Source: an uncultured Ruminococcus sp. (GTDB taxonomy: Bacteria > Bacillota > Clostridia > Oscillospirales > Ruminococcaceae). From it: a stretch of DNA of 8,574 bases. Below the pieces are notes generated by a model. The model saw nothing but the letters and a program-made list of their open reading frames with translations, was not told the origin of the DNA and searched no databases. The position numbers were made by a program, and so were the translations under genes. The DNA is taken from the NCBI GenBank assembly GCA_946540705.1, contig CAMNJD010000526.1:1-8574 (forward strand), read 5' to 3'. This document shows positions 1 through 5,932 of the stretch, in pieces (the stretch's first letter is position 1; every line of letters starts with the position of its first letter).

Positions 1-165
1 AGAGGCATGACCGACGGCGGTGTGATCGTGTCATACAGCGTGCCGGTTGTCCGCATCTGGCTGTCTGCGGCGGTCGCATTTGTGATCGCGATTTGTGCCT
101 CGCTGCTTCCGCTGCGGCGCATGCAGCAGGAACCGCTGGTCGAGCAGATCCGTGCGGTCGAATGA
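1..165 (+). CDS. FtsX-like ABC transporter permease, C-terminal end (partial)
   Basis: The window opens inside a reading frame in phase 1 that ends with TGA at 163-165. The visible 54 residues contain one hydrophobic helix (roughly residues 19-36, starting WLSAAVAFVIAI) followed by a basic tail with the pattern LRRMQQEPLVEQIRAVE. A last transmembrane helix followed by an arginine pair and a short 'P-x-x-x-x-I/L-R' tail is the usual end of FtsX/MacB-type permeases, which work with an ATPase in export or in mechanical signalling. The family call rests on this tail only, so it is moderate. A hairpin and about 390 bases separate it from the next gene, so it probably belongs to a different transcription unit. 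Confidence 0.55.
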   Translation, partial: RGMTDGGVIVSYSVPVVRIWLSAAVAFVIAICASLLPLRRMQQEPLVEQIRAVE

Positions 166-211
166 CACCCCTACCCTTTTGTGTAGTGAAATGAACAAAT
201 AGCAAACGCAG

Positions 212-240
212 GCGGCTTCCGGCTTTTGTCCGGAGGCCGT
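212..240 (+). terminator. Hairpin after the permease gene, weak intrinsic terminator candidate
   Basis: Bases 212-222 pair with 230-240 as an 11-bp stem (two G-U pairs) around a 7-base T-rich loop (223-229). The stem lies 47 bases after the permease stop codon. The downstream bases (CTGTTGCTGT) are only moderately T-rich, so termination is plausible but not certain. Position and stem quality are read from the sequence; function is inferred. Confidence 0.5.
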
Positions 241-332
241 CTGTTGCTGTATGAAACAGCCCGTTTGTGTACAATATCCATGACAGCACGCGAAAAGCCC
301 GCAATATTTAGCGTATATACCCGATTTATGTA

Positions 333-361
333 TTGACAGAATGGAAAAATTATGATAAAAT
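333..361 (+). promoter_or_regulatory. Sigma-A type promoter P1 of the signalling operon
   Basis: A perfect TTGACA -35 box (333-338) is followed after exactly 17 bases by TAAAAT (356-361), one mismatch from TATAAT. A TG at 353-354 gives an extended -10. The surrounding DNA is AT-rich, unlike the coding DNA. Transcription would start near 368, giving a leader of about 190 bases before the first gene of the operon. An 8-base palindrome GTATATAC at 312-319 lies just upstream of the -35 box and could be an operator, but nothing identifies a binding protein. Confidence 0.72.
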
Positions 362-371
362 AATAGATGTT

Positions 372-449
372 ATTCGGCAGATTCCGGACGAATTGCGCGG
401 GGATCACTGCCGGATTCGTTTGAAAATTACAATTTTTTGGCGGTTTTTT
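372..449 (+). promoter_or_regulatory. Structured leader with two mutually exclusive stems (possible attenuator)
   Basis: Bases 372-380 pair with 407-415 (9 bp, one G-U) and 381-385 with 400-404 (5 bp, one G-U), separated by a 2-base bulge at 405-406. This makes a long hairpin starting a few bases after the predicted P1 start site. The alternative stem 406-411 with 439-444 (ACTGCC/GGCGGT) uses five of the same bases, can enclose a small A/T hairpin (422-427 with 432-437), and is followed at once by a T run (444-449). The competition resembles an anti-terminator/terminator pair, but the second stem has a large asymmetric internal loop and would be weak. Base pairing is seen; regulatory use is inferred. 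No known riboswitch class is recognised. Confidence 0.3.
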
Positions 450-477
450 ACATTTTATTCCTTGCCCTGTCAGAGTG

Positions 478-486
478 TGTTATACT
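478..486 (+). promoter_or_regulatory. Extended -10 promoter candidate P2
   Basis: TGTTATACT at 478-486 combines a TGn extension with a -10 hexamer (TATACT) one base from consensus. At 17-base spacing the -35 region (458-463, TTCCTT) is poor, which is tolerated by extended -10 promoters. Transcription would begin near 493 and would skip the structured leader at 372-449, leaving a leader of about 63 bases that contains a perfect 6-bp hairpin (513-518 with 525-530). Confidence 0.45.
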
Positions 487-541
487 AAAAGCGTAAACCG
501 AAATGGTGCAGGCTGTCCATGCTCGGACAGTATGTTTTACT

Positions 542-548
542 GGGAGGG
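542..548 (+). promoter_or_regulatory. Ribosome binding site fixing the start of the protease gene
   Basis: GGGAGGG ends 7 bases before ATG 556. This site, together with the lipoprotein signal peptide that begins exactly there, decides for 556 over the in-frame GTG at 475, which lies beside the P2 -10 box and has no ribosome site. Confidence 0.75.
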
Positions 549-555
549 AATCATC

Positions 556-3500
556 ATGAAGGGAAAGTTATTTCTGAGAGGAACCGCAGCAGCGGCAGCG
601 CTGATGCTTCAGGCCGCTCTGCTGACCGGATGCGGCAGCTCCGGGACGGCAGGCAGACCGCAGTACGGCGGTACGGCGCAGGCTCCGGTTGAACAGATCG
701 AGCTGAAAAAGCGTGAACAGAAGGATCTCTCACACATGCAGAATTACTGTGAGGACACCCCGCCTGAGCATCTGAAGGAGCATGCAGACGGCGGTACATA
801 CAGCGACTGCGAGCTGATCCTCATGGCAAAGGAAAACACGGATTTTTCCGCGGTCGAAAAGCTCGCTGAGAAATACGATGCGAAAATCGTCGGCTATATT
901 GAGCTTGGTGACACATATCAGCTCCGGTTCAGCAATCCGAAGTCCTACGACGAGCTTCAGAAGCTCTGCGAGGAGCTCCGCAGGGAGAGCGGGATTGATA
1001 CCGCAGAGCTGAACCTTGCAGCCGATCACGGCAGCGATGATGAGCAGACCGTGCTGATGCCGGTCACGCCAAACGACAGCCGCTACGGCGATCAGTGGGG
1101 CGCACAGGCGATCCGCGCGGACGCTGCATGGCGCTTCAACGATTACCTGACTCCTGTGAATGTCGGCCTGATTGACTCTTACGTGCTCGAAAGCCACGAG
1201 GATCTGGGCTTCGCGGAGGTCTTTAACAACGGCTCGGGCGATGCCGGCCACGGAACACATGTTGCCGGCATCATGGCTGCACGCTTTGACAACAGCACCG
1301 GCGTCACCGGCATCTATCCGTTCGGTGACGGGCATCTGTATTCCGCTTCGTGGCATGCCGGTGCATCGGGCAACTATGCAACCTCAATGACTGAGCGGGC
1401 TGCACTGGCAGATCTTGCGGCGCATGATGTCCGGGTCATCAATATGAGCTTCGGCGAGACGGACCGCTCCATGTCCGTCACCTATGACGGCAGCGGCCTC
1501 AGCTCGCTCGAGTCAGAGAGCCGCAACTACAGCAGCTACCTGAAGCGTATGCTGGACAACGGGGCAGACTTTCTGCTTGTCACCTCTGCGGGCAATTCCA
1601 GCGGCACAAAGACAGAGGGTACGCACTGGCACCGCACCTCCAACCAGAGCGGCGGCTGGAACTGGCAGAAGATCGACCCGTTGAATTCGCAGGATTATGC
1701 TGCCGGTGAATATTATGATGTCGAAGCGAAATACAATAGCTGGATGAACTACATCCCATACCTGAGCGACGATGCGTCCAGAACAGTTGCAGAGCATATC
1801 ATCGTCGTCGGTGCATGCACTGAGACAGGCTCCGGCAGCTACCGCAGAAGACCCTCCAGCAACGACTGGGACGGCGTGGATATTATCGCGCCGGGCAGTG
1901 ACATTCTGAGCTGCTATGCCGCCTCCGATTCCGATTATGAATACCTCAGCGGTACATCTATGGCGGCGCCGCATGCGGCGGGCGCTGCGGCAGCGGTCTG
2001 GTCGGTCAATCCCGATCTCAGCGGCCCGCAGGTCAAGGAGCTTCTGCTCGGTGCTGCGGATACGACCGTTTCGGATTCCGGAAAGAACATGCTCGATATG
2101 AATGCTGCCGTGACACAGGCACTCGCAGTCTACGGCAATGCCGACGGCAAGCATCTGGAAGATATTGTGGATCACGGCGTTTTGACCGGTACGGTGATCG
2201 ACGGCGTGAGCGGCGAACCGATCTCCGGCGCGGCCGTGACTGCGGGGCAGTCCTCCGCACATACCGATGCAAACGGCGTGTTTGAGCTCGAGCTCAAGCC
2301 CGGCGAGCAGACGGTCACGGTCAGCGCACAGAATTACGAATCCTACAGCACGACACAGTACATCACTGCGGCCGGTCTGACTGACCTCAACCGCATCAAG
2401 CTCTTTGCCGTGCTCTCCGATTTCACTGTTCCCGAGACACTGACGGTCGGCATCGGCGCGGAAATGCAGATTCCGCTGACCGCGACTCCGGCTCAGGCCG
2501 ATGTCTCCCGGATCAGATGGAGCAGCTCCGATCCTTCCGTGGTAAATGTCCTCACGCAGGGCATGGTCATCGCACTGAAGGAGGGCACTGCCGATATCAC
2601 TGCTTCTGCGGAGATCGGCGGCAAAACCGTTACCCGCGTCTGCAAGGTCACGGTCGATGAGACTGTGCGCGACTGCGTGCTGGTGCTCGATATGTCCGGC
2701 AGCATGGACGGCGAGCCGCTCAGCGAGCTGCGGGAGGCTGCAAACAGCTTCTGCGAACAGCTTTTCTCGGCTTCCCCGCAGAACCGCGTCGCGTTCGTCA
2801 TCTTCGGCAGCGAGGTCAGAACCTACGATTTCGTGACCACGCTCTCTGAGGCGCAGTCAATCATCAACACGGCCAATGACGGCGGCATGACCAATATGAA
2901 CGGCGGCCTGATAGCGGCAGGTGAGCTGCTCGACAACGGCAAGCGCAGCAACGCGATCGGCAATATCGTCATCATGGCGGACGGCGGGCCGAACGAGGGC
3001 AGCGAGCTCTCCGGCGGCGAGATCTCCGCCTACTGCGGCTATGACCTCCCGTATCACGATGCGGTCTGCGTCACCGCGAGGGAGCTGCGCACCAGATACA
3101 ATATCTACAGCCTCGGCTTCTATCACAATGTCAGCGTGTGGGACAATGAAACCAGAGATATCATGAGCTATTTCATGAGATCCCTCGCAAGTGATTCGGC
3201 GGACTACTACGATGTGACGGACGGCAGTCAGCTTGTCTTTGCCTTCGGCGATATCGCGGCCAGCGTCGTGGACGGCGCGTGTACCGTCATCTGCATCGCC
3301 TGCCCGGTCGATGTGACGATCCGGCACGAAGGCGAAATGATCACCAGCTCCGACCCCGATGCACTCGAGGCGGATTTCGGCCGCATCACACTCTACGGCC
3401 AGGACAATGACATCAAGCTCGTCAGACTGAAGGCCGGTATTGACTATGATATTGCGCTGAACGGCATCGGCGAGGGCAGCATGGACTACAGCATCATGCA

Positions 3501-4332
3501 CTATTCCTCCGACAGTCAGCTCACTGACCAGCGTTCCTTTGAGGATGTTCCGCTGAACAGCTCCATGAGGGGCAAGAGCACGACCGCCACCGACAAGGAT
3601 ACGGAGCTGCTCGTGGACACCGACGGCGACGGTGAATACGGCATGGTCTGGCGCTGCGGTGCAAACGGCTCGGGCTCCGTGATCGGAAACAGTGAGCAGA
3701 TGCAGCGGGCAGCAGTCTCCAGGCCCACGGTTGCAGCCAGCGATATGACAGCCGGTTTTGTCGCTGCGGGCGCCGCGCTGATCGGCCTGACCGTTCTGAT
3801 TATCGTGATGATGAAGCGCGGGAGCAGGCAGGAGTCTGTCCCGGCACCGGCAGAGCAGCCTGCACAGGCCGATCTCATGACTGTCCGTGCGCCGGAAATC
3901 GCGGTGCAGCAGAGTGCGCCGGTCAGACTGCCCGGCAGCAGTCAGGGAAATCTGATCACGCAGAATGTGCAGGTCACACAGGCGATGAACGGCACACATG
4001 ATGTGACACAGACCGTCAGACAGCTTCAGGTCATCGGCGGCAGCATGAACGGTATGGCACTGGGCATCTCCGCAGATGCCGATATCCTGATCGGCCGCGC
4101 CGGAAACGGTGCGAACCTCGCGCTCGCACCCGATTATATCCACGTTGCAAGACGGCACTGCCTGGTACGGTACGATTCGGCCAGAAAAATGTATCTTGTG
4201 ACCGATCTTGGCTCCGTGAACGGCACATTGCTCTCAAACGGCACACGGCTTCAGCCGAATCAGCCGGTGCTTGTCATGAGCGGAGAGATCCTGACGCTGG
4301 CAGATGCGGCCTGCCGGATCCGGCTCGGATAA
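556..4332 (+). CDS. Membrane-anchored subtilase / VWA / FHA fusion lipoprotein
   Basis: 1258 residues. Domains in order: lipoprotein signal peptide with lipobox L-T-G-C26; an I9-like propeptide (about 84-155); subtilisin-like S8 peptidase (about 172-530) with Asp207 (in GLIDSYV), His232 (GHGTHVAG), oxyanion Asn347 (SAGN) and Ser468 (SGTSMAAPHAAG); a CarboxypepD-reg/CNA_B-like beta domain (about 540-615); a Big_2-like Ig domain (about 620-700); a VWA domain (about 705-900) with an intact MIDAS: Asp712-x-Ser714-x-Ser716, Thr779, Asp809; a beta-rich stretch with a DTDGDG calcium-loop-like motif (1021-1026); one transmembrane helix (about 1065-1086) followed by basic residues; and a cytoplasmic FHA domain (about 1157-1258) with Gly1180-Arg1181, ARRH (1198-1201) and GSVNG (1219-1223). 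Predicted topology is protease and VWA outside, phosphopeptide reader inside. The Asn-Ser spacing of 121 residues is longer than in subtilisin (66), implying an insertion of about 50-60 residues. Substrate unknown. First gene of the operon; 40 bases separate it from the next. Domain calls are strong; the sensing role is inferred. Confidence 0.92.
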   Translation: MKGKLFLRGTAAAAALMLQAALLTGCGSSGTAGRPQYGGTAQAPVEQIELKKREQKDLSHMQNYCEDTPPEHLKEHADGGTYSDCELILMAKENTDFSAVEKLAEKYDAKIVGYIELGDTYQLRFSNPKSYDELQKLCEELRRESGIDTAELNLAADHGSDDEQTVLMPVTPNDSRYGDQWGAQAIRADAAWRFNDYLTPVNVGLIDSYVLESHEDLGFAEVFNNGSGDAGHGTHVAGIMAARFDNSTGVTGIYPFGDGHLYSASWHAGASGNYATSMTERAALADLAAHDVRVINMSFGETDRSMSVTYDGSGLSSLESESRNYSSYLKRMLDNGADFLLVTSAGNSSGTKTEGTHWHRTSNQSGGWNWQKIDPLNSQDYAAGEYYDVEAKYNSWMNYIPYLSDDASRTVAEHIIVVGACTETGSGSYRRRPSSNDWDGVDIIAPGSDILSCYAASDSDYEYLSGTSMAAPHAAGAAAAVWSVNPDLSGPQVKELLLGAADTTVSDSGKNMLDMNAAVTQALAVYGNADGKHLEDIVDHGVLTGTVIDGVSGEPISGAAVTAGQSSAHTDANGVFELELKPGEQTVTVSAQNYESYSTTQYITAAGLTDLNRIKLFAVLSDFTVPETLTVGIGAEMQIPLTATPAQADVSRIRWSSSDPSVVNVLTQGMVIALKEGTADITASAEIGGKTVTRVCKVTVDETVRDCVLVLDMSGSMDGEPLSELREAANSFCEQLFSASPQNRVAFVIFGSEVRTYDFVTTLSEAQSIINTANDGGMTNMNGGLIAAGELLDNGKRSNAIGNIVIMADGGPNEGSELSGGEISAYCGYDLPYHDAVCVTARELRTRYNIYSLGFYHNVSVWDNETRDIMSYFMRSLASDSADYYDVTDGSQLVFAFGDIAASVVDGACTVICIACPVDVTIRHEGEMITSSDPDALEADFGRITLYGQDNDIKLVRLKAGIDYDIALNGIGEGSMDYSIMHYSSDSQLTDQRSFEDVPLNSSMRGKSTTATDKDTELLVDTDGDGEYGMVWRCGANGSGSVIGNSEQMQRAAVSRPTVAASDMTAGFVAAGAALIGLTVLIIVMMKRGSRQESVPAPAEQPAQADLMTVRAPEIAVQQSAPVRLPGSSQGNLITQNVQVTQAMNGTHDVTQTVRQLQVIGGSMNGMALGISADADILIGRAGNGANLALAPDYIHVARRHCLVRYDSARKMYLVTDLGSVNGTLLSNGTRLQPNQPVLVMSGEILTLADAACRIRLG

Positions 4333-4359
4333 CGGCAGGGATCACACAGAATACAAAAA

Positions 4360-4365
4360 GAGGGG
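4360..4365 (+). promoter_or_regulatory. Ribosome binding site of the LytTR regulator gene
   Basis: GAGGGG ends 7 bases before ATG 4373. The 40-base gap between the two genes shows neither a terminator nor a promoter, which supports cotranscription. Confidence 0.6.
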
Positions 4366-4372
4366 ATGAACA

Positions 4373-5116
4373 ATGATGCTGAATGAACAAAGCAGTATGC
4401 GGCTGCTGATCTGTGAGCCCGACAGCGATGCTGCGGAGCATGTGCAGGCGGCCGCCGGAAAGCTGGAGGCGTTCATTCAGCCGATCCGCTGCTTTCAGAC
4501 CCTCTTTTCCCTCGAAAGCTATCTGGCCGATACCGTCCGGGGCAGCGCAGAGGTCGTGGTGCTCTCTGCGGATTTCCCTGAACACAAGAGCTATGAAACG
4601 GCGGTCCGGCTCTGGAAGATGTTTCCGCATCTGCTGATCCTCTTTACGGCATCGGATCTCTCAAAGACTGTTCCGCTGCTGTTTACCGAGACACGCCCGT
4701 ACACACCGTTCGGGCTGCTTCAGGTACCGTTTGACGACAGTGCGCTGACAAAAAATCTGGAGCAGGCGATCGAGGCGGTGTCGCTGAATATCCCGCGCTG
4801 CTTTATCCTCAAGACGCAGTTCGGGCTGGCCTCGGTCCGGTTCAGCAGGATCCTCTATGCGGAAAGTGAAAAGCGAATCGTGCATATCTATTTAACGAAC
4901 GGTCTGCAATATGACAGTTATATCAAGATGGATGTGCTGGAGGAGGCCATGCCGCAGAACTTCATGCGCATTCATCAGAGCTTTCTGGTCAATCTGGATT
5001 ATGCACAGATGATCAGCGACAACAATCTCGTTCTCTCGAACAGCAAATCGCTCCCGATCAGCCGGAACTACAAAAGTACGCTGAAGGAGCGGCTGTTCAC
5101 GCTGAAGGGCTGCTGA
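4373..5116 (+). CDS. LytTR-family transcription regulator with degenerate receiver domain
   Basis: 247 residues. The C-terminal part (about 144-245) is a LytTR DNA-binding domain: ILYAES, then FMRIHQSFLVNLDY (around 197-210), and the closing LPISRNYK (227-234), all landmarks of the AgrA/LytR/AlgR family that binds promoter direct repeats. The N-terminal part (about 9-130) has receiver-like spacing (RLLICEPDSD, VVVLSADFP, LFTASD, LLQVPFDDSAL), but the phosphoacceptor position that is normally Asp in 'L-D-x-x-M-P' is Ser65, the conserved Lys before 'PF' is missing, and the acidic pair is altered to Glu15-Pro16. It is therefore best read as a pseudo-receiver not controlled by a histidine kinase, and no histidine kinase is visible nearby. 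It lies between the FHA-bearing protease and the PP2C gene, so Ser/Thr phosphorylation or protein contact is a possible input (inference). ATG 4376 is an equivalent alternative start. Confidence 0.88.
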   Translation: MMLNEQSSMRLLICEPDSDAAEHVQAAAGKLEAFIQPIRCFQTLFSLESYLADTVRGSAEVVVLSADFPEHKSYETAVRLWKMFPHLLILFTASDLSKTVPLLFTETRPYTPFGLLQVPFDDSALTKNLEQAIEAVSLNIPRCFILKTQFGLASVRFSRILYAESEKRIVHIYLTNGLQYDSYIKMDVLEEAMPQNFMRIHQSFLVNLDYAQMISDNNLVLSNSKSLPISRNYKSTLKERLFTLKGC

Positions 5117-5138
5117 TGCAAGGCAGCCGGATCATCGG

Positions 5139-5159
5139 AAAGGAGCGGCCTTCCGGCCG
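5139..5159 (+). promoter_or_regulatory. Shine-Dalgarno plus hairpin ahead of the PP2C start
   Basis: AAAGGAG (5139-5145) is the best ribosome site in the region but lies 24 bases from ATG 5170. A perfect 5-bp stem with a TTCC loop (5146-5150 with 5155-5159) fills 14 of those bases. Folding it would leave an effective spacing of about 10, in the usable range. Base pairing is seen; the start-site role is inferred. Confidence 0.4.
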
Positions 5160-5169
5160 GTGTGATTTT

Positions 5170-5904
5170 ATGGATGTTACGTATCATATTCTGAGTGAAA
5201 CGGGCGGCAGACCTGTCAATGAGGACAGCGTCGGCATGGCGCGTCACGGCGAAGCCTATTGCTTTACCCTTGCGGACGGACTGGGCGGCCACGGAAGCGG
5301 CGAAATCGCCTCGGCACTGGCCGTCGAAACGCTGGAGGAGGTCTTTCGGGAATTTGAGCCCGAGGAGGCCGAGACATGGCTCACCAATGCGTTTCTCTGT
5401 GCGCAGCAGAATGTCATGGAAAAGCAGAAGGAGCTCAATAATACCAACGGCATCAAGACGACCCTGACAGCGGTCGTGATCGAGGAGGACAGATTCCAGT
5501 GGGCGCATATCGGCGATTCCCGCATCTATCTGTTCCGGCGCGGCAAGTGTCAGCGCAGAACGCTTGACCACAGTGTGCCGCAGATGCTTGTTTCTGCGGG
5601 TGAGATCAGGGAGAAGGATATCCGGCATCATCCGGACAGAAACCGCCTGCTCCGCGTGATCGGCACCGAATGGGACAGCCCGCGGTTTGAGGTCGGCAGA
5701 GCCTTCAGCCCCTCAAAGACCGATTCACTGCTGCTCTGCTCCGACGGCTTCTGGGAGCTGATCGACGAGAAAACAATGGAGCGGGAGCTCAGGAAGGCCG
5801 AAACCGTTGAGGAATGGATCAAAGCGATGGAACGCGAGGTGCTCCGCAACGGCGAACAGAAGGAAATGGACAATTACTCCGCGATCGGGATCTGGCTGCG
5901 GTGA
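5170..5904 (+). CDS. PP2C-family Ser/Thr protein phosphatase
   Basis: 244 residues from ATG 5170. It removes phosphate from Ser/Thr residues using a two-metal centre, presumably countering the kinase encoded at 8222. PP2C motifs in order: G-R-x-x-NED (13-19), ADGLGGHGSGE (35-45, metal ligand Asp36), TLTAVVI (98-104), HIGDSRIYL (113-121), T-x-DHS (131-135), LLCSDGFWE (188-196, Asp192) and MDNYSAI (233-239, Asp234). It has normal length for a catalytic-only bacterial PP2C, with no membrane segment, so it is cytoplasmic. An in-frame ATG at 5116 overlaps the previous stop codon (TGATG) and would add 18 residues without family resemblance; its ribosome site (AAGGG, 5105-5109) is weak. The 5170 start is preferred because family members begin just before the G-x-R-x-x-NED motif, but coupling from 5116 cannot be excluded. 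Confidence 0.93.
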   Translation: MDVTYHILSETGGRPVNEDSVGMARHGEAYCFTLADGLGGHGSGEIASALAVETLEEVFREFEPEEAETWLTNAFLCAQQNVMEKQKELNNTNGIKTTLTAVVIEEDRFQWAHIGDSRIYLFRRGKCQRRTLDHSVPQMLVSAGEIREKDIRHHPDRNRLLRVIGTEWDSPRFEVGRAFSPSKTDSLLLCSDGFWELIDEKTMERELRKAETVEEWIKAMEREVLRNGEQKEMDNYSAIGIWLR

Positions 5905-5920
5905 GGATTGTGCAGACGAG

Positions 5921-5925
5921 GGAGG
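5921..5925 (+). promoter_or_regulatory. Ribosome binding site of the zinc-ribbon/FHA-like gene
   Basis: GGAGG ends 7 bases before ATG 5933. It sets that start, which comes directly before the Cys/His-rich head, over longer in-frame versions that would run back into the phosphatase gene. Confidence 0.65.
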
Positions 5926-5932
5926 AATCACA

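Larger units (their letters stand above)
166..555 (+). other. Gene-free control region between permease gene and signalling operon
   Basis: The 390 bases hold the hairpin at 212-240, promoter P1, the structured leader, extended -10 promoter P2, a 6-bp hairpin (513-518 with 525-530) and the ribosome site. The stretch is much more AT-rich than the genes on either side. A short frame from ATG 503 (18 codons) stops at 557-559, overlapping the protease start codon as ATGA, but it has no ribosome site. No tRNA, known riboswitch, CRISPR or mobile element is visible. A tandem pair of LytTR-type binding repeats was looked for and not found. Confidence 0.6.

Noticed and set aside
270..275. TACAAT as a third -10 box
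   Set aside because: No acceptable -35 at 16-18 bases and no TG extension in the right place.
280..336. Short frame of 18 codons from ATG 280
   Set aside because: No ribosome site, and it runs into the P1 -35 box; no sign of a real peptide.
262..422. Two CGTTTG copies (262-267 and 417-422) as LytTR binding repeats
   Set aside because: LytTR sites are usually two repeats about one or two helical turns apart; these are about 155 bases apart and flanked by unlike sequence.
475..555. Upstream GTG extension of the protease gene by 27 residues
   Set aside because: It would begin at the P2 promoter box, has no ribosome site and would bury the lipoprotein signal peptide; ATG 556 has GGGAGGG at the right distance.
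1513..2262. Minus-strand frame (249 codons) opposite the subtilase catalytic region
   Set aside because: Composition is a mirror of the protease codons; no family motif, no start signal.
2857..4158. Long open frame (433 codons) on the minus strand opposite the VWA/FHA part of the protease gene
   Set aside because: It is an antisense shadow of GC-rich coding DNA: low-complexity His/Asp/Ala-rich translation, no ribosome site, and the + strand frame has clear domains throughout.
5084..5149. Direct repeat AAGGAGCGGC (5084-5093 and 5140-5149)
   Set aside because: The first copy encodes the end of the LytTR domain and is explained by coding; a 10-base repeat alone is weak evidence for a function.
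5807..5932. Upstream extension of the zinc-ribbon/FHA-like gene into the phosphatase gene
   Set aside because: It would overlap the phosphatase by almost 100 bases with unrelated sequence; ATG 5933 has a good ribosome site and starts just before the Cys/His head.
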